Part shown: piece by piece, positions 24,156-35,420 of the stretch | Position numbering within the stretch: position 1 is the stretch's first letter | Layout: every line of letters begins with the position of its first letter | Source of the DNA: Isoetes taiwanensis | Lineage: Eukaryota; Streptophyta; Lycopodiopsida; Isoetales; Isoetaceae | NCBI GenBank assembly: GCA_021234155.1 | Contig: JAJEKV010000093.1 | Location: 3,690,867-3,754,866 of the forward strand | Direction: 5' to 3' | Length of the DNA: 64,000 nt | The notes under the pieces: generated by a model | The model's input: only the letters and a program-made list of their open reading frames with translations | Databases searched by the model: none | Told to the model about the DNA's origin: nothing | Position numbers and translations under genes: made by a program

Positions 24156-24613
24156 TATAACAGTCAACACACAACTACCATTAACATTATTGACACAAAC
24201 CATTGCATTTAACACATTTAAATTAAAATCCCCCTTAAACCCCTTTGGTTTGGGTGCATATTCACACGGGGGTTACGTAGGGGCAGAGAGCCCCAAAAAT
24301 ATATTTACAATACATGTATAAAATTAACACCACTAAGTACATTGTCTCAAACCTTATAGTATTTTGCAAACCCTAATATATAGTATACAAAAACTTGTAC
24401 ATGTATACCCCACAAATGAGGATTGCTATGTACGGTCCAGATCTTGGAATAAAGGGCAAATATGCCCATCCGATGACTCAAGGTCTCGGGAGTAACCCCC
24501 GTGTGAATATGCACCCAAACCAAAGGGGGTTTAAGGGGGATTTTAATTTAAATGTGTTAAATGCAATGGTTTGTGTCAATAATGTTAATGGTAGTTGTGT
24601 GTTGACTGTTATA
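24156..24613 (-). mobile_element. Complete long-TIR MITE (foldback element), about 458 bp
   Basis: The left arm starts TATAACAGTCAACACACAAC and the right arm is its inverted complement ending GTTGACTGTTATA. The arms are inverted for about 120 bp with a single visible difference. The core (ccccacaaatgagg, cttatagtattttgcaaa) is the reverse complement of the cores at 9236 and 37930. There is no open frame for a transposase, so it is non-autonomous. The flanking TA/TATA could be the target duplication but cannot be separated from the arm end. Confidence 0.9.
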
Positions 24614-27085
24614 CATGAAATGACAAAGAAAAAATACCTAAGTCTGGCGGTTGTGTTGAAGCCTGTTCTTCTTTGTGACTTCCGCCATAATCTTGCTCCT
24701 TATTAATTTCTGTTGTAAATAAATGTTTACGCTTGAAGCATATGCATAGACCAATGTTATAAGATGCCAAAAGCAGCAACAAAAGCAAAATTCAACATGG
24801 AAGCAAAATTCTCTTAATAAGATACAAACAATGGACACCAGATAATCAGATAATCAGATAATGATGTAACTTATGCTTGCTGACAAGGAGGTCCTTTAGT
24901 GGCATAATCAGATTATCATAATCAGATAATCATAAACAATGGTAAGTCTAGATATACCATGTATTTAGCACACCATAATTCAGCACAACCTTTTTTAGTA
25001 TGCAGTCAAGAACAGCATGCATGCAGTAAACATACTAGTACATAATGCTGGCCTATCCAACTGACGGCTAAGGCCACCCTGAATTCTAACTCCATTTTAT
25101 TTTTATCCAATGGGACAACGTAACCTAGGTAGCATGCAACATATTGTTGACACCAGTGTCAACACCATGTAATTACCACTAGAATCCAAAAGTCTTTGCC
25201 AAGAGGGGTATCTGCGAAGAAACAAAAATACCTGACCTCACGATTACTTGGGGCATCCTAGGATCAGACATGTTTCTAATGTAAAGTTGAACTTTAGGAC
25301 CTTGAGGCCCAATAAGCATATAGAAGTGTATTACCAAATATGTAATAAACCACAAAACAACCCATTGCATATTATAGTGGCATTATCATGAAAAAAAACA
25401 CGGACTGGGCATTAATTAAAGCATAAACGAGAGGGAATAAGTTTTGGGGGAACTAAGATGTAATAATCAATGGTAAAGATAATACAATGGTCTAAGGGAA
25501 TAACACCTTGCCAACCACCAGGGTTTCAAGTTGAAATTAAGACAACAAGGTAAGAGGCATTTGGCTTAGGTAAAGGCAGAGACTTAAAATGTCTGCAGAG
25601 AGACAATAAACAATAAAGAAGATCGAACTGCTATAAAGAGCGTGAGGAACGCCCACTAATGCTAAAAAAGAAAATAAAGTATAACAAGTCTTGTTTTATG
25701 GGGACTGTCATAAATAGTGTCTTGTATTTTAAACATAAATCCCGGTGTCTACGATATCCGGACAACAAATGTGTATCTTTTGCGGTGGGATCGATGAAAG
25801 GGCGGACTTAGAATGCCATACCAGCTTTAGAGATAATTTATCATAAGCGTACATTACCATTATTGCATCAAGCATAATACATATCCAAATAAGTTAGAGC
25901 AAAGGGTCATTAAGCTAGCTAGAATTAAATGTGCGGGGTACACTTGAGGAAGATTGAGCTTTCTAGAATATTGGGCCTTTGAGAGGACTCAAAGACAACT
26001 CTGCATACACGGTTAGGATATTTAATAATGAGCTTGAGGGAAGATGATAATGCAAGAGGCAAATTGTCCCTATATGAGACAAATACACATGTCATAAAGT
26101 TGCATCTAAAGGAGTTTAAACCACATGCAGCTTTAGGGCCATAAGTTGAGGTTCCAGAATGAGCTAGAAATAGCCTAAGTAAAAGCTTATGCTAGGAAAT
26201 GCCATTAGATTCAGTGGATATCACCAGAAATCAGATAGTGCCTTAAAGAGAACCTAAAAAAAAACTTAAAGGCCCTTAAAAAAAACTTAAAGAGAACCTG
26301 ATTGATTGATGCTCCTGATCAGCCTGTTCTTCAGTTAAATCTTCATGCTGGATTGCTCCCATGGGATCAGCAATATTGATGTTGAATTCTGCCATGTACT
26401 TACTGCACTAAGTCTTCTGTGAGATGTATTTATGCTGCCATCTCTATTTGCAACAAGATTTTCTTCCAACCTATCTCCAATATGCCCATCAAGATTGCTT
26501 GCTGGGCTGAGCCACATTCTCTATTGTCTGGCTAAAAAATAATGCTGGGCTGTGCCACATTCTCATCCTCTTTCTTGCATAATGCAATCAGATCTATGCC
26601 AACACCCCTGATTAAATTGATGATCTTCTGCCTGATGTGGTTCGTCTTAGCCATCTAAGGCGCCAGAGCAAGCGCCAGAGTGAAGCATGCAACCTGTTCT
26701 TAGCCTCCCTCAGCAGCCTTTTACGATTACTTGCCGATATTGGACACCGGCTTATTGTTATCTATCCTGCCATTGGTTGTGCGACAATGCTATCCCTAAA
26801 AGAGATTCAAGTACTGCCAGCTATATCTGGAGCAGAGTTTGTGAAGCCCCTAAGAATAGAAATAGAGGTACCTTGCCGTCGGCATCCTATTAGAGTTTGT
26901 GCTTGTTGCATCCTCTGTATACATTCCTGTATCAGGCCAAGATCATCCAGCATAATCATTTCTCCAAGTGCTGAGATATTCGATTTGATCTATTCTGCTT
27001 ACCGTAGGCCAGAGCCACCGAAAATGCAACTCTACATTTTTACCAATCATGATATATAATATTGCAGTTCCCAATCATGATTTCT
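24614..27085. other. No gene recognised; small repeats
   Basis: 24840-24862 has three GATAATCA-type units, with more at 24905-24935. 26260-26300 repeats 'aaaaaaaacttaaagagaacctga'-like words. A plus frame at 26637-27059 (140 residues) has no domain I recognise. Nothing else can be supported. Confidence 0.4.
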
Positions 27086-27086
27086 A

Positions 27087-27100
27087 GAGCTGTGATACCA
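27087..27100 (-). other. Primer-binding-site-like motif of a decayed Copia element
   Basis: On the minus strand this reads TGGTATCACAGCTC, one base away from the initiator-Met tRNA primer site TGGTATCAGAGC used by many plant Copia elements. The sequence to its right (ggtgaatatccctgcag) would be the end of a 5' LTR. No second LTR copy was found, so the call is weak. Confidence 0.3.
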
Positions 27101-27676
27101 TCTGATATGGTGAATATCCCTGCAGAGATTAGATCGAGTAGCCAAGGCCGGCAGCTTAGGGTTAACTTACGGTATGCAAAAAATACCTAATGAGAATAAT
27201 CCATTTGCCTTTTTCTAGAAAAAAATGTCAATACACATTTGCTCACGAATTACCAATAGTCGCAAAAATTATTGGCCCAAAACATTAAGTCTTTCCCAGT
27301 ATTTGGTCTGTGCCACAACAAACTCTACCCTTAATATCAGATAATGGTAAGGCCAAATATTTTTCAAAAAGGCCAACACTATAGTGCAATGTAATGCATG
27401 TACACGAGATTTTCTCACGTTATCCCATGCTCAATAATATTTCCATTTTGATTTTTAATATCAAGTGCGGGTGACCCCATGAGGGTGTCAAATGCTTAGA
27501 TGCATTTCTCAACCAAGTAAAGCTAGTTAACCTGGCCTATTCGATTTAATGGTAATCAATCTCATTTATATGTCTAGATTTTTTATTTTATTTTTATTTT
27601 TATTCATATATACTTTGCAGTTGAAGTGAAGCAAATCGGAATTTTACTTGTAAAGTTTGTCAAATTTCTTCTTCAG

Positions 27677-28226
27677 ATGGAGTCGAGTTCATGGATGCTC
27701 AGAGCATGATCTCAATAGGATGAGAAAGGTGCTTGCATCTTGGTGGGTAGAATCTGAGCAGCAATTTGGATGTAATGCATCTCCAAAGCAACATAATCTT
27801 GGTGAGTTCATCAAATTTTTTATTCTTAGTAGCATAACATTCTTAAATTTTTATTCTCACTCTACAGGAGTTGGTGAAGTCATTGATGATATTTTGAGGC
27901 ATGGACCTCATGATGGCACTTGGTGTTTCCCTCAAGAGCGAGATGTGAAGATCCATAAGCAAGTGAAGACCAACAACTTGGAAGTTGAACTTACCTATAT
28001 GAGGTATCATGCGCGTTACCTTTTCACCACAACTTTCCTTGAAGCCGAAGAAGGCAATCCTGCTGAGTACACTTTGAAAGAGGTACATAAGTACATTTGG
28101 CTACCAGTTGGCATTCAAGACCATAGGAAAGGAATTATTCGAGTGCCATCAGTAGAAGTACCTAAAAGCATTATGGATAAGTTGGATTGTGAAGAAGGTC
28201 ATAGTTATAGGATCAGCCAGGAGTGA
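27677..28226 (+). CDS. Two-exon coding fragment, probably transposase-derived (DUF4218-like)
   Basis: An acceptor (ttcttcttcag) precedes exon 27677-27801. A 66-bp intron 27802-27867 has GTGAGT and a CTCTACAG acceptor. Exon 27868-28226 ends in TGA. Joined, the product reads on through PKQHNLGVGEVIDDILRHGP into GTWCFPQERDVKIHKQVK and VELTYMRYH. The pattern (HLxxxxxDDixrxGPxxxxWcFpxER) resembles the DUF4218-type C-terminal segment of plant CACTA transposases. The N-terminal part is not identified upstream. Clean splice sites and an intact frame suggest a recent or domesticated copy. Family assignment is from pattern memory only. Confidence 0.45.
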
Positions 28227-30140
28227 GCAAAAAGGGGTGATTATAGACTTGACTGGTGTGATGGAGCTGAATGGAGCTGAAAGTGATGGAGCATTTTTGT
28301 GACCGGTAAGGCTTGCAAACATTTTCGCTGCAAACAGAAGAAGCCTTGCAAGGAAACTTTTTGAGACGAGGGTTTCTCCATTTTCGGCAACATAGATCTT
28401 CATTTTCGCTACAAACAGAAGGATCCTTCCAAGCAGGTAAGGTTTCGGCAAGCTCCTAGATTACCTCTCTTCCACTGGATTATGTTTGCAAGTTAATTTA
28501 GATACAGTAGAAACATCTGACACTGCATCCAATAAATACCTTTATATATTCTTTATCTGTAAAAATGACATTTGATATTGCTTGGCAAGCCTGCAGAAGT
28601 TGGATCTCTGTAATGTTTCACGCTTTGTGTGCAGTCAGAAATTTTAAAATGATAAATATTATCCCAAGATCTACTCTTCATTAATCCGTTGTGCACAGGA
28701 GCAGCATGCACGTTTATGGTTTTTTGCAGTGGAGCTTCATGATGCATTTTCTGATGTTTTCTCCTCTAGCTTCTATGTTCCATGATTCTTGCTTCGTCTG
28801 GACATATGTGGAGTTGTGCAGCAGAAATAAGTGACTTAAATGGCTGGTGTTCTGAAGTTGATGCAGGTTCGCATGATCAGCTACAAACCAGCTCCTTAAG
28901 GTGGTTGCTTGCAAGGTAAGCCATTCATGCCCCGTTGATAGGTAGCAGTTGCTCCTTTGTTAGCAAATGTTCCTTTGTTGCCATTTCCAATTATTTTATG
29001 TTGGTTGAATGATATCATTTTGCAGCAACGCAGAATATGAAGAGAGAACGGTGTATTGGCAGAAAATTATGTCGTACTGAAAGCTCTGGACTCAGTCTTG
29101 CTATACTCAAGTTATCTCTATCTTGGTAAGTCTGGCTTTTCACAGAAATAGAAGCTGCATAGATCCATAGACCCATTTTAAGAAGGTTTGAGACATGTAT
29201 CTTCAGGAATTTTTTGAATAAATATGCTTCTCATAGTTTTGTAACTTGGATAGAATCTTCAATATAGAGTTTTGTGGTAGAAAAGCAAAAGTTTGGAAAT
29301 TCCTTATTGTAGCAATTTCTGTGGACTTGCACTCAAGTGCTGTTGATGTCTTGCATCTTATGCAACTGAAAAAAATGATGTTTTAAATATTTTGGAGAAC
29401 TCAGAAAATATAGCGATAGCATTTAAATGTTTAGGGCCACCATAGCAAATGATGCACCATTTGTTCTCACTCGAATGTGCAAAATGAAATGGTAAGGCAA
29501 CAAGAATAGATAGTCATAATCTCCACATAGAGATTGTTTTTATAAGTGATTACAGTATTATATAGTGTTCGATTGAGGAGAATTCTATTGGGACTAAGTT
29601 TGGTGCAACACACTGAGTCTTATTAAAAGGGCATTTGCAGTGTTCAACTCATTCCGTTGATTTAATGCGCAGATTTAATGCGCAGGAAACAAGGCAATCA
29701 ACGTGCAGGATAGTGAATTAAAACGATGCCTTCAATGTACAAGCAGCTGATAGTACTTTGTCTTTTATTAATGTGAAGGCTAATTTGAGTTGTTTCTGTA
29801 CGATAAAATTAGATGGCATGAAATGCACCCTTAGAATTATGTTAAGGCAATATTTCAAAAAATTCCTTTAGAAGCCATCCCTTTGTGTAAATGGGGCTCT
29901 TTCTTTTGTATTTGTATAGTAAGACATCCTGTTTACTAGGGCTCTTTTTGTATTTGTAATTGCAAGGCAATAATCTCTCCATAGACTTGATCTATCTTTT
30001 GAAATACATGTATCCTTATACAAAAACTTATTCCTAAACCCGATAAGAAAACACATCAAATCCCCCAACCCCCCATCCATGGCCCTTATATATGCGTAGT
30101 TGTAGATGCCCTTACAAACTCTAAACATAGTAGAACAATA
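28227..30140. other. No gene recognised
   Basis: 28310-28420 holds two imperfect copies of 'ttttcgct.caaacagaag'. 28900-29130 has exon-like GT/AG words but no convincing coding frame. 29660-29680 repeats 'atttaatgcgcag'. Confidence 0.4.
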
Positions 30141-30147
30141 CAATTAT

Positions 30148-30402
30148 TCTCTATACATCACACTTTTATACATTTTGGCAGCTTGGGAAATCCATGAAGC
30201 AAGGCTTCATGCAATGCACATTTATAAACACAAGCACATGGAGACTATGCAACAACTTATGCGCGACAACACTGGGCACAAGTTTTATTGGCAAAAATGT
30301 TGTGGTGTTGTCAGAACTGGAAAAAGTGGATATGGACATAAAGACCATCTAAAAACACAAGCCAAGAGATTAGCCCGGCAACGCCGGGCACACGTTTACT
30401 AG
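30148..30402 (+). mobile_element. Helitron-like 3' terminus (5' end uncertain)
   Basis: A perfect 7-bp stem with a 3-base loop (GCCCGGC-AAC-GCCGGGC, 30373-30389) is followed 9 bases later by CTAG (30399-30402) and then T. A GC hairpin close upstream of CTRR, with insertion before T, is the diagnostic Helitron 3' end. A possible 5' end is 'tctctatacatcacac' at about 30148, but the base before it is T instead of A, so that boundary is unproven. No Rep/helicase coding is present, so it would be non-autonomous. Confidence 0.5.
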
Positions 30403-30593
30403 TAAGTATTAATACGATTACTGCAAAGGTTTAAATGTTATTAGTTACATTAGTGGTGTTCTCAAATTGGCAATCTAAAGCAACACCCACTTTCTAAAGC
30501 AAGAATCACTGAAATATTAACTTAAATATAATCCTCATCCTCCTTTTCCTTCATTCCCTTTTCATGTGAATCCCCATTTCTCTGCGCTCCTTC

Positions 30594-30660
30594 TGGGTCC
30601 CATAGGCCGATTGGTCTCAGTGGACGATAAAAAAAAACTATTCTATTCTATTCTATTCCT
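30594..30660 (+). mobile_element. Non-LTR 3' terminus with (CTATT)n tail
   Basis: 'gggtcccataggccgattgg', 'tctcagtggacgataaaaaa' and at least three CTATT units end at about 30658. This is the best-preserved plus-strand example of the terminal family seen at 12312, 19600, 20903 and 61112. Confidence 0.7.
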
Positions 30661-30689
30661 CATCCCCATTATCCGCATCCCCCCATTCT

Positions 30690-31445
30690 AAATTGCAATT
30701 CCCCCATTAGGCCCTCATTACTCTTACTAACCTTATCCCCCATTCTAAATTGCAATTCTCCATTGTAAATTGCAATCCTTCATTGCTCCCTCATTGCCCC
30801 TACTAACCCTGGCTACCCCATTTCTCGTCATCCCCCATTCTTTATTTTTTTAGTAGAAATCCCCATGTTCTAAATTGCAATCCTCCTATTACTCCTTCAT
30901 TACCCCCAGTAGCCTGACTACCCCATTTCTCCGCATTCCCCATTCTTCATCTCTTACAAAAAATCCCCATGTTCTAAAAATGCAATCCCCCATTACTCCC
31001 TCATTACCCCTACTAACCCTAACTACCCCGTTTCTCCTCATCCCCCATTCCTTTTTTTTTTTTTTTTTTTTGAAGGAATCCCCATGTTCTAAATTGCAAT
31101 CCCCCTTATTACTCCATCATTACCCCTAGTACCCTCGACTACCCCATTTCTCAAGATCCCCCATTCTTCATCTCTTACAAAAATCCCCATGTTCTAAAAT
31201 TGCAATCCCCCATTACTCCCCTCATTACCCCTACTAACCCTAACTACCCCGCTTTCTCCTCATCCCCCATTCTTTTTTTTTTTGAATTAATCCCCATGTT
31301 CTAAATTGCAATCCCCTTATTACTCCATCATTACCCCTAGTACCCCTGACTACCCCATTTCTCCTCATCCTCCATTCTTTATTTTTTACAGATAATCCCC
31401 ATGTTATAAATTGCAATCCCCTATTACTCCCTCAGTACCCCTAAC
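30690..31445. repeat. Pyrimidine-rich minisatellite, period about 105 bp
   Basis: 'ccccatgttctaaa..tgcaat' occurs at about 30863, 30965, 31079, 31186, 31291 and 31397, each followed by 'ccccattactcc', 'tacccctagta / tactaaccc', 'ctaccccatttctc' and 'ccccattctt'. Shorter partial units extend left to about 30660. T-runs vary in length, up to about 20 at 31051-31071. Confidence 0.9.
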
Positions 31446-32480
31446 ATAGAACTAAAATCCTCTTCTTCTCAAAAATTATCCTTTTTGCGGTATTTTAAGG
31501 AGGATGTGGGCATCATTTTTTATGTGATAGTGCATATATAGCTGCTCGTCCCTTCCTAGAATGCTGATCCGATGGCTCGGATCGATGCCTATTCTGGTAA
31601 GAGACTCGCAAAGAATACAAAAGCTGGCCGACAACGAGAGAACTTCCTAGCTGACGAGAAACATCAAGAGATTGAGTTAGAGTCCAAATGACATAGCAAG
31701 AGTGAGAAGGCGGACGATCATCATCCTACTGAAGCATGAGCACCAAAGATGCTAAACTCCTTGGGCGCTTCTCTTATCGAGGCCACGGATTAAATTTAAC
31801 AAAGTGCATATCGTGTGGGTGTAAGGCGAAGATAACATGATAGGGTCAAAATCAAGGTCGAGGAGATGGTAAGGTAATGATGAAGGATACAAAAGGAACT
31901 TTTCTAAGCATAAATGTTACAGAATGAATGACACGCGATCAATATAATGAACATTGTAGAGCAATTTCTAAAAAAAAGGGCAACAACATAACATAATTTA
32001 GGCTTAGGCAAAATATGAGAAAAGGGTGAATCTTTGGGCACGGGAACAAATGCAACAAGAAACAACCATAGGGTGCAAGGTGAAGGTAAGGTTATGGTCA
32101 ATGATATAGGGGAGATGAAGGGCGAGAGTATCAAGGTTAGAGCGGAATTCTTGAGGTTGACGATATGACAAAATGTGGCTAGCGAGAACAAAGGATCTAA
32201 AAAATGAAAAATCTGGACAAGGTTGCAATAAGAATGTAAAAAACGTCAATGACAACATAGATCATGTCTGTAGTAAAAATTGCAATGGAGTGTCAAACAC
32301 AAATATGTCATAACCAGAAAAATGAGAACCAAAGAGGATATATCCAATATAAAACCCATGCCACAAAAACTCAATGAAGTGCCAAATGCAAATAACTCGT
32401 ACGCATATAAAGCAAGTATAAAAGATGTGAAATGATATATGATAATGGGGTAAGGCTACTGCCTAAAAACTGTAAAAAAA
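31446..32480. other. No gene recognised
   Basis: 31590-31625 ('ttctggtaagagactcgcaa') is shared with 20738-20770, which points to a dispersed repeat. Minus frames at 31904-32258 have no signature. Confidence 0.4.
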
Positions 32481-32499
32481 CAACAACAAGACATATAAT

Positions 32500-33505
32500 G
32501 TAAACTTAAAATTGGCCAAATAAAATGTACTTGTAACAAAAATGTGTAATGCATTTGGAAAGCAATATAAAAATGTTAACTAAAAGATAGATAGATAGAT
32601 AGATAGATAGTATTTTAACGTCACGCCACTAGGCAGCATTCAACTGGACATGTGACCACACACCACACTACATTGCTTGGTTGGGCCTTGCCCCCAACCA
32701 CTTTACATTGCATCTGTGGGTTTTGACACCCAACAGTTCAGAGTGCGATTCTGGGCAGTCTCGAACTCGAGACCTATAGTTGCTAGACTAGTGTGTTACG
32801 AGAAAAGGTAACTGTGAATGAGATGTCAGAAGGAAATTTGATAGCATGCCGAAACCTATGAATATATGCCCCAATATAAGTAACACTTACCAGAATGGGA
32901 ATGAGGTTGAGGTAAAGGTGGAGCCATGGGAGCGCAAAGTCAAGAGGAAGGTCAAGAAGAAAAGTGAGATTGAAGGCAAATCAAATTCCCTGACGAGGAG
33001 GTTCAGAAAGAGCGAGGAATGTGCGTGAATAAGAATGGGAGAGCGAAGGTGGAGATTAAGAGCAGGCAAGGTGGATCAAGCTAGCAGAATAGAAGGAGGC
33101 AAGTACTGCAGCTAATTAACGACTAAATTTGGACAAGTAAAACATATTTGTAACACAAATGTGATGCAATGCATTGGAAAGCAATATGAAAATGTTAAAT
33201 AAAAGAGAAACGGTAGTTCCGAATGAGATGTCATAAGGCAATTTGTCAACATGCCGACACCTATGAATAGATGCCCCAATATAAATAACACTTACCCGAA
33301 TGGGAACGAGGTGGTAGCCATGGGAGCACAAAGTCAAGAGGAATGCCAAGAAGAAAAATGAGGTTGAAGGCAAATTAGATTCCCTAATAAGGAGGTTCAC
33401 AAGGTGCGAGAAATGCGCGTGAACCAGAATGGGGGAGCGAAGGTGGAGACTAAGAGTAGGCAAAGTGGGGTCAAGTCAGTGAGAATAGAAGTGGGCTGTA
33501 ATGCG
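32500..33505. repeat. Diverged tandem repeat, unit about 390 bp
   Basis: The series 'aaaatgttaa', 'gaatgagatgtca', 'gatgccccaatata', 'taacacttacc', 'gaatgggaa', 'gccatgggagc', 'caaagtcaagagga', 'gaaggcaaat' and 'gcgaaggtggaga' occurs at 32810-33090 and again at 33215-33490. Part of it recurs at 40050-40310. Antisense open frames in both copies are parallel products of the repeat and are not evidence of coding. Confidence 0.8.
32586..32611. repeat. (GATA)n microsatellite
   Basis: About six uninterrupted GATA units. Confidence 0.95.
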
Positions 33506-33587
33506 GCTAATTAATGACGGCTTGGAAAAAAATGGAATGTAGTTCACGGAAGTGGAGTTCGCTCTCAAGATCCAAGTGAGGCCCCTG

Positions 33588-33592
33588 ATAAT
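33588..33592. repeat. Target-site duplication ATAAT (left)
   Basis: Identical to 37691-37695 on the other side of the Copia element. Confidence 0.85.
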
Positions 33593-33947
33593 TGATAGAA
33601 CTAGTGCAAAACCAGCACAAACCCCGCAAGATCAACTCAAGAGATAGAATAGAAGACACGAACAACTCTATTGAGAAAAGCAATAGAAAATACAATCTCT
33701 ACTTCTGAGCATTGCATAGTACATAACGTATAATCAATATATACAACCGGTGAGACTAAGAATAGTAGTTCACCGTTTTAACCACCGCCCACCACTAATT
33801 ACGATTAATCGATTTAGGGTGATTGCTCGATCTTGACAAAGTGCTGCCTTCTGTACATTTCAGCACCTTCTCAGCACCTGTGTGCTAAGTGCTGAACCAC
33901 TGCTGTTTCAGCACATTATGCTTAGTCAGCATATTTATATTCCAACA
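33593..33947 (-). repeat. Copia 3' LTR (left copy on plus)
   Basis: Matches 37342-37690 over the full length. Differences cluster at 33790-33840, where 'cagtgctg'-type words are replaced by CG-containing words. Confidence 0.92.
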
Positions 33948-33958
33948 CTCTCCCTTAA
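33948..33958 (-). other. Polypurine tract of the Copia element
   Basis: On the minus strand TTAAGGGAGAG lies immediately before the 3' LTR. Confidence 0.75.
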
Positions 33959-33983
33959 ATGTTGCTGACTAAGCAGAAGAAAA

Positions 33984-34490
33984 TCAGCTGAAACTAAGGC
34001 AATCCTTCTCTCCCTTCAGCTGCAATTTCTTCATGTCCAAGCTCTCCTTCACATTGACAAACTTAGATCCAACTAATGGTTTGGTAAAGCCATCAGCAAA
34101 CTGATCCTGTGAAGAGCAATGAACAAGTTGAGAAGATCCCATTTGGATCTGCTCACGGACAAAACACAAATGGGTGTCAAGGTGTTTTGTCTTTGGGTGG
34201 TACTTAGCATCCTTGGCAAGATGGATGGTACTTGTGTTGTCACACAATATAACAGCCGAGGATGGAGGTACCTGCAGATCTGTCCACAAATGTTTAAGCC
34301 ACAACAATTCCTGCATCCCAACACTGAGTGCTTTGAATTCTGCCTCCGTGGTGCTGATTGACACTGTAGACTGTCTTTTGGACAACCATGTCAGCACGTT
34401 AGGCCCTATGAACGTGACCATCCCTGTTGTGGACCTCCTGCTATCATGACAGTTAGCATGATCTGCATCAACAAAGACTTTCAGCTGGAA
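33984..34490 (-). pseudogene. Copia RNase H domain
   Basis: The minus-strand frame reads LTWLSKRQSTVSISTTEAEF, then ALSVGMQELLWLKHL, CDNTSTIHLAKDAKYHPKTK and TKPLVGSKF, the standard Copia RNase H end. STTEAEF carries the catalytic Glu, and the CDN Asp is present. The first strand (DADHA...DRRS) appears in a shifted frame at about 34440-34490, so the domain is frameshifted from the RT. It degrades the RNA strand during reverse transcription. Confidence 0.9.
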
Positions 34491-34491
34491 A

Positions 34492-35420
34492 TCAGAGGAC
34501 CTCTGATAAAAGAGACCTTCCTGTGAAGTCCCTTCGATATGCCCGTGAGTCTTTTAGCAACCTTCTAGTCGATCGCACAGGATTGCTCATGAATCTGCTC
34601 AGCACTCCCACAGCAAAAGAGATATCAGGTCTAGTGACTGTGAGATATATCAACGCCCCTACCAAGCTTCGATAGAGTGTGGGATCACACTCCTCACCAT
34701 CGAAATCAAGCTCAAGCCTTGTGCCTGGATCAAAAGGACTCGCTTTACTGACCTTGCAATCTTGCATACGATATTCTTTTGTAACATTTCTCCGATATAT
34801 TTCTCCGAGAAAGATAGATGCCATCCGTCTTTGCCACACTTCTACACCTAAGCGAGAATGCATAAGACCAAGGTCGGTCATCTCGAAGGATGAAGATAAC
34901 TTCAACTTCAATGTAGAAATCAGCACATCAAAGATCTCTGTGATGATCAAATCATCAACATACAAAACCACAACGCACATTCGGCCTTCATGTGATTTGT
35001 AATAAAGATTTGGGTCTGCTTTGCGCCTGCTGAACCCCCGCTCAAGAAAGAAAGCATTAATTTTTGTATGCCAACATCTTGGAGCCCGCTTCAAGCCATA
35101 AATACTTTTCTTCAAATGACAAACCACTGCTCCTTCCCTTGAGCGACAAATCACGGAGGTTGAGTCATATAGACCTCTTCCTCCAAATCACCATTCAAAA
35201 AGCGGACTTAATGTCCATTTGAAACATTAACCAACCTTTCGTCGCAGAAAGAATGACTATAAGCGATCTAATAGTAGACATTTCGCTCACGGAGCAAAAG
35301 ACTTCATCATAATCGAGCCTTTTTTCGTGCAAAACCCTTTGGCTACAAGTCTAGCTTTGTGCTTTGACATCGTCCCATCAAGATGAAATTTAGTTTTAAA
35401 CACCCACTTCATACCAATAA
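34492..35420 (-). pseudogene. Copia reverse transcriptase
   Basis: From 35154 the frame reads VCHLKKSIYGLKRAPRCWH, then VVVLYVDDLIIT with the catalytic YVDD at about residues 65-68, and PTLYRSLVGALIYLTVTRPD followed by FAVGVLSRFMSNP. Upstream to about 35420, broken frames still show the N-terminal MKWVFKTKFHLDG and KARLVAKGF segments. Several stops and shifts make it inactive as read. Confidence 0.9.

Noticed and set aside
26637-27059. 140-residue frame near a Copia-type primer motif, as a Copia gag
   Set aside because: It lies on the strand opposite to the primer motif, and no zinc knuckle or gag pattern is present.
30690-31445. CRISPR-like array of repeats and spacers
   Set aside because: The whole 105-bp unit repeats with no unique spacers, and the host is a plant.
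32887-33463. Two similar minus-strand open frames (paralogous proteins?)
   Set aside because: They are parallel translations of the two units of a 390-bp tandem repeat, with no start context or domain.
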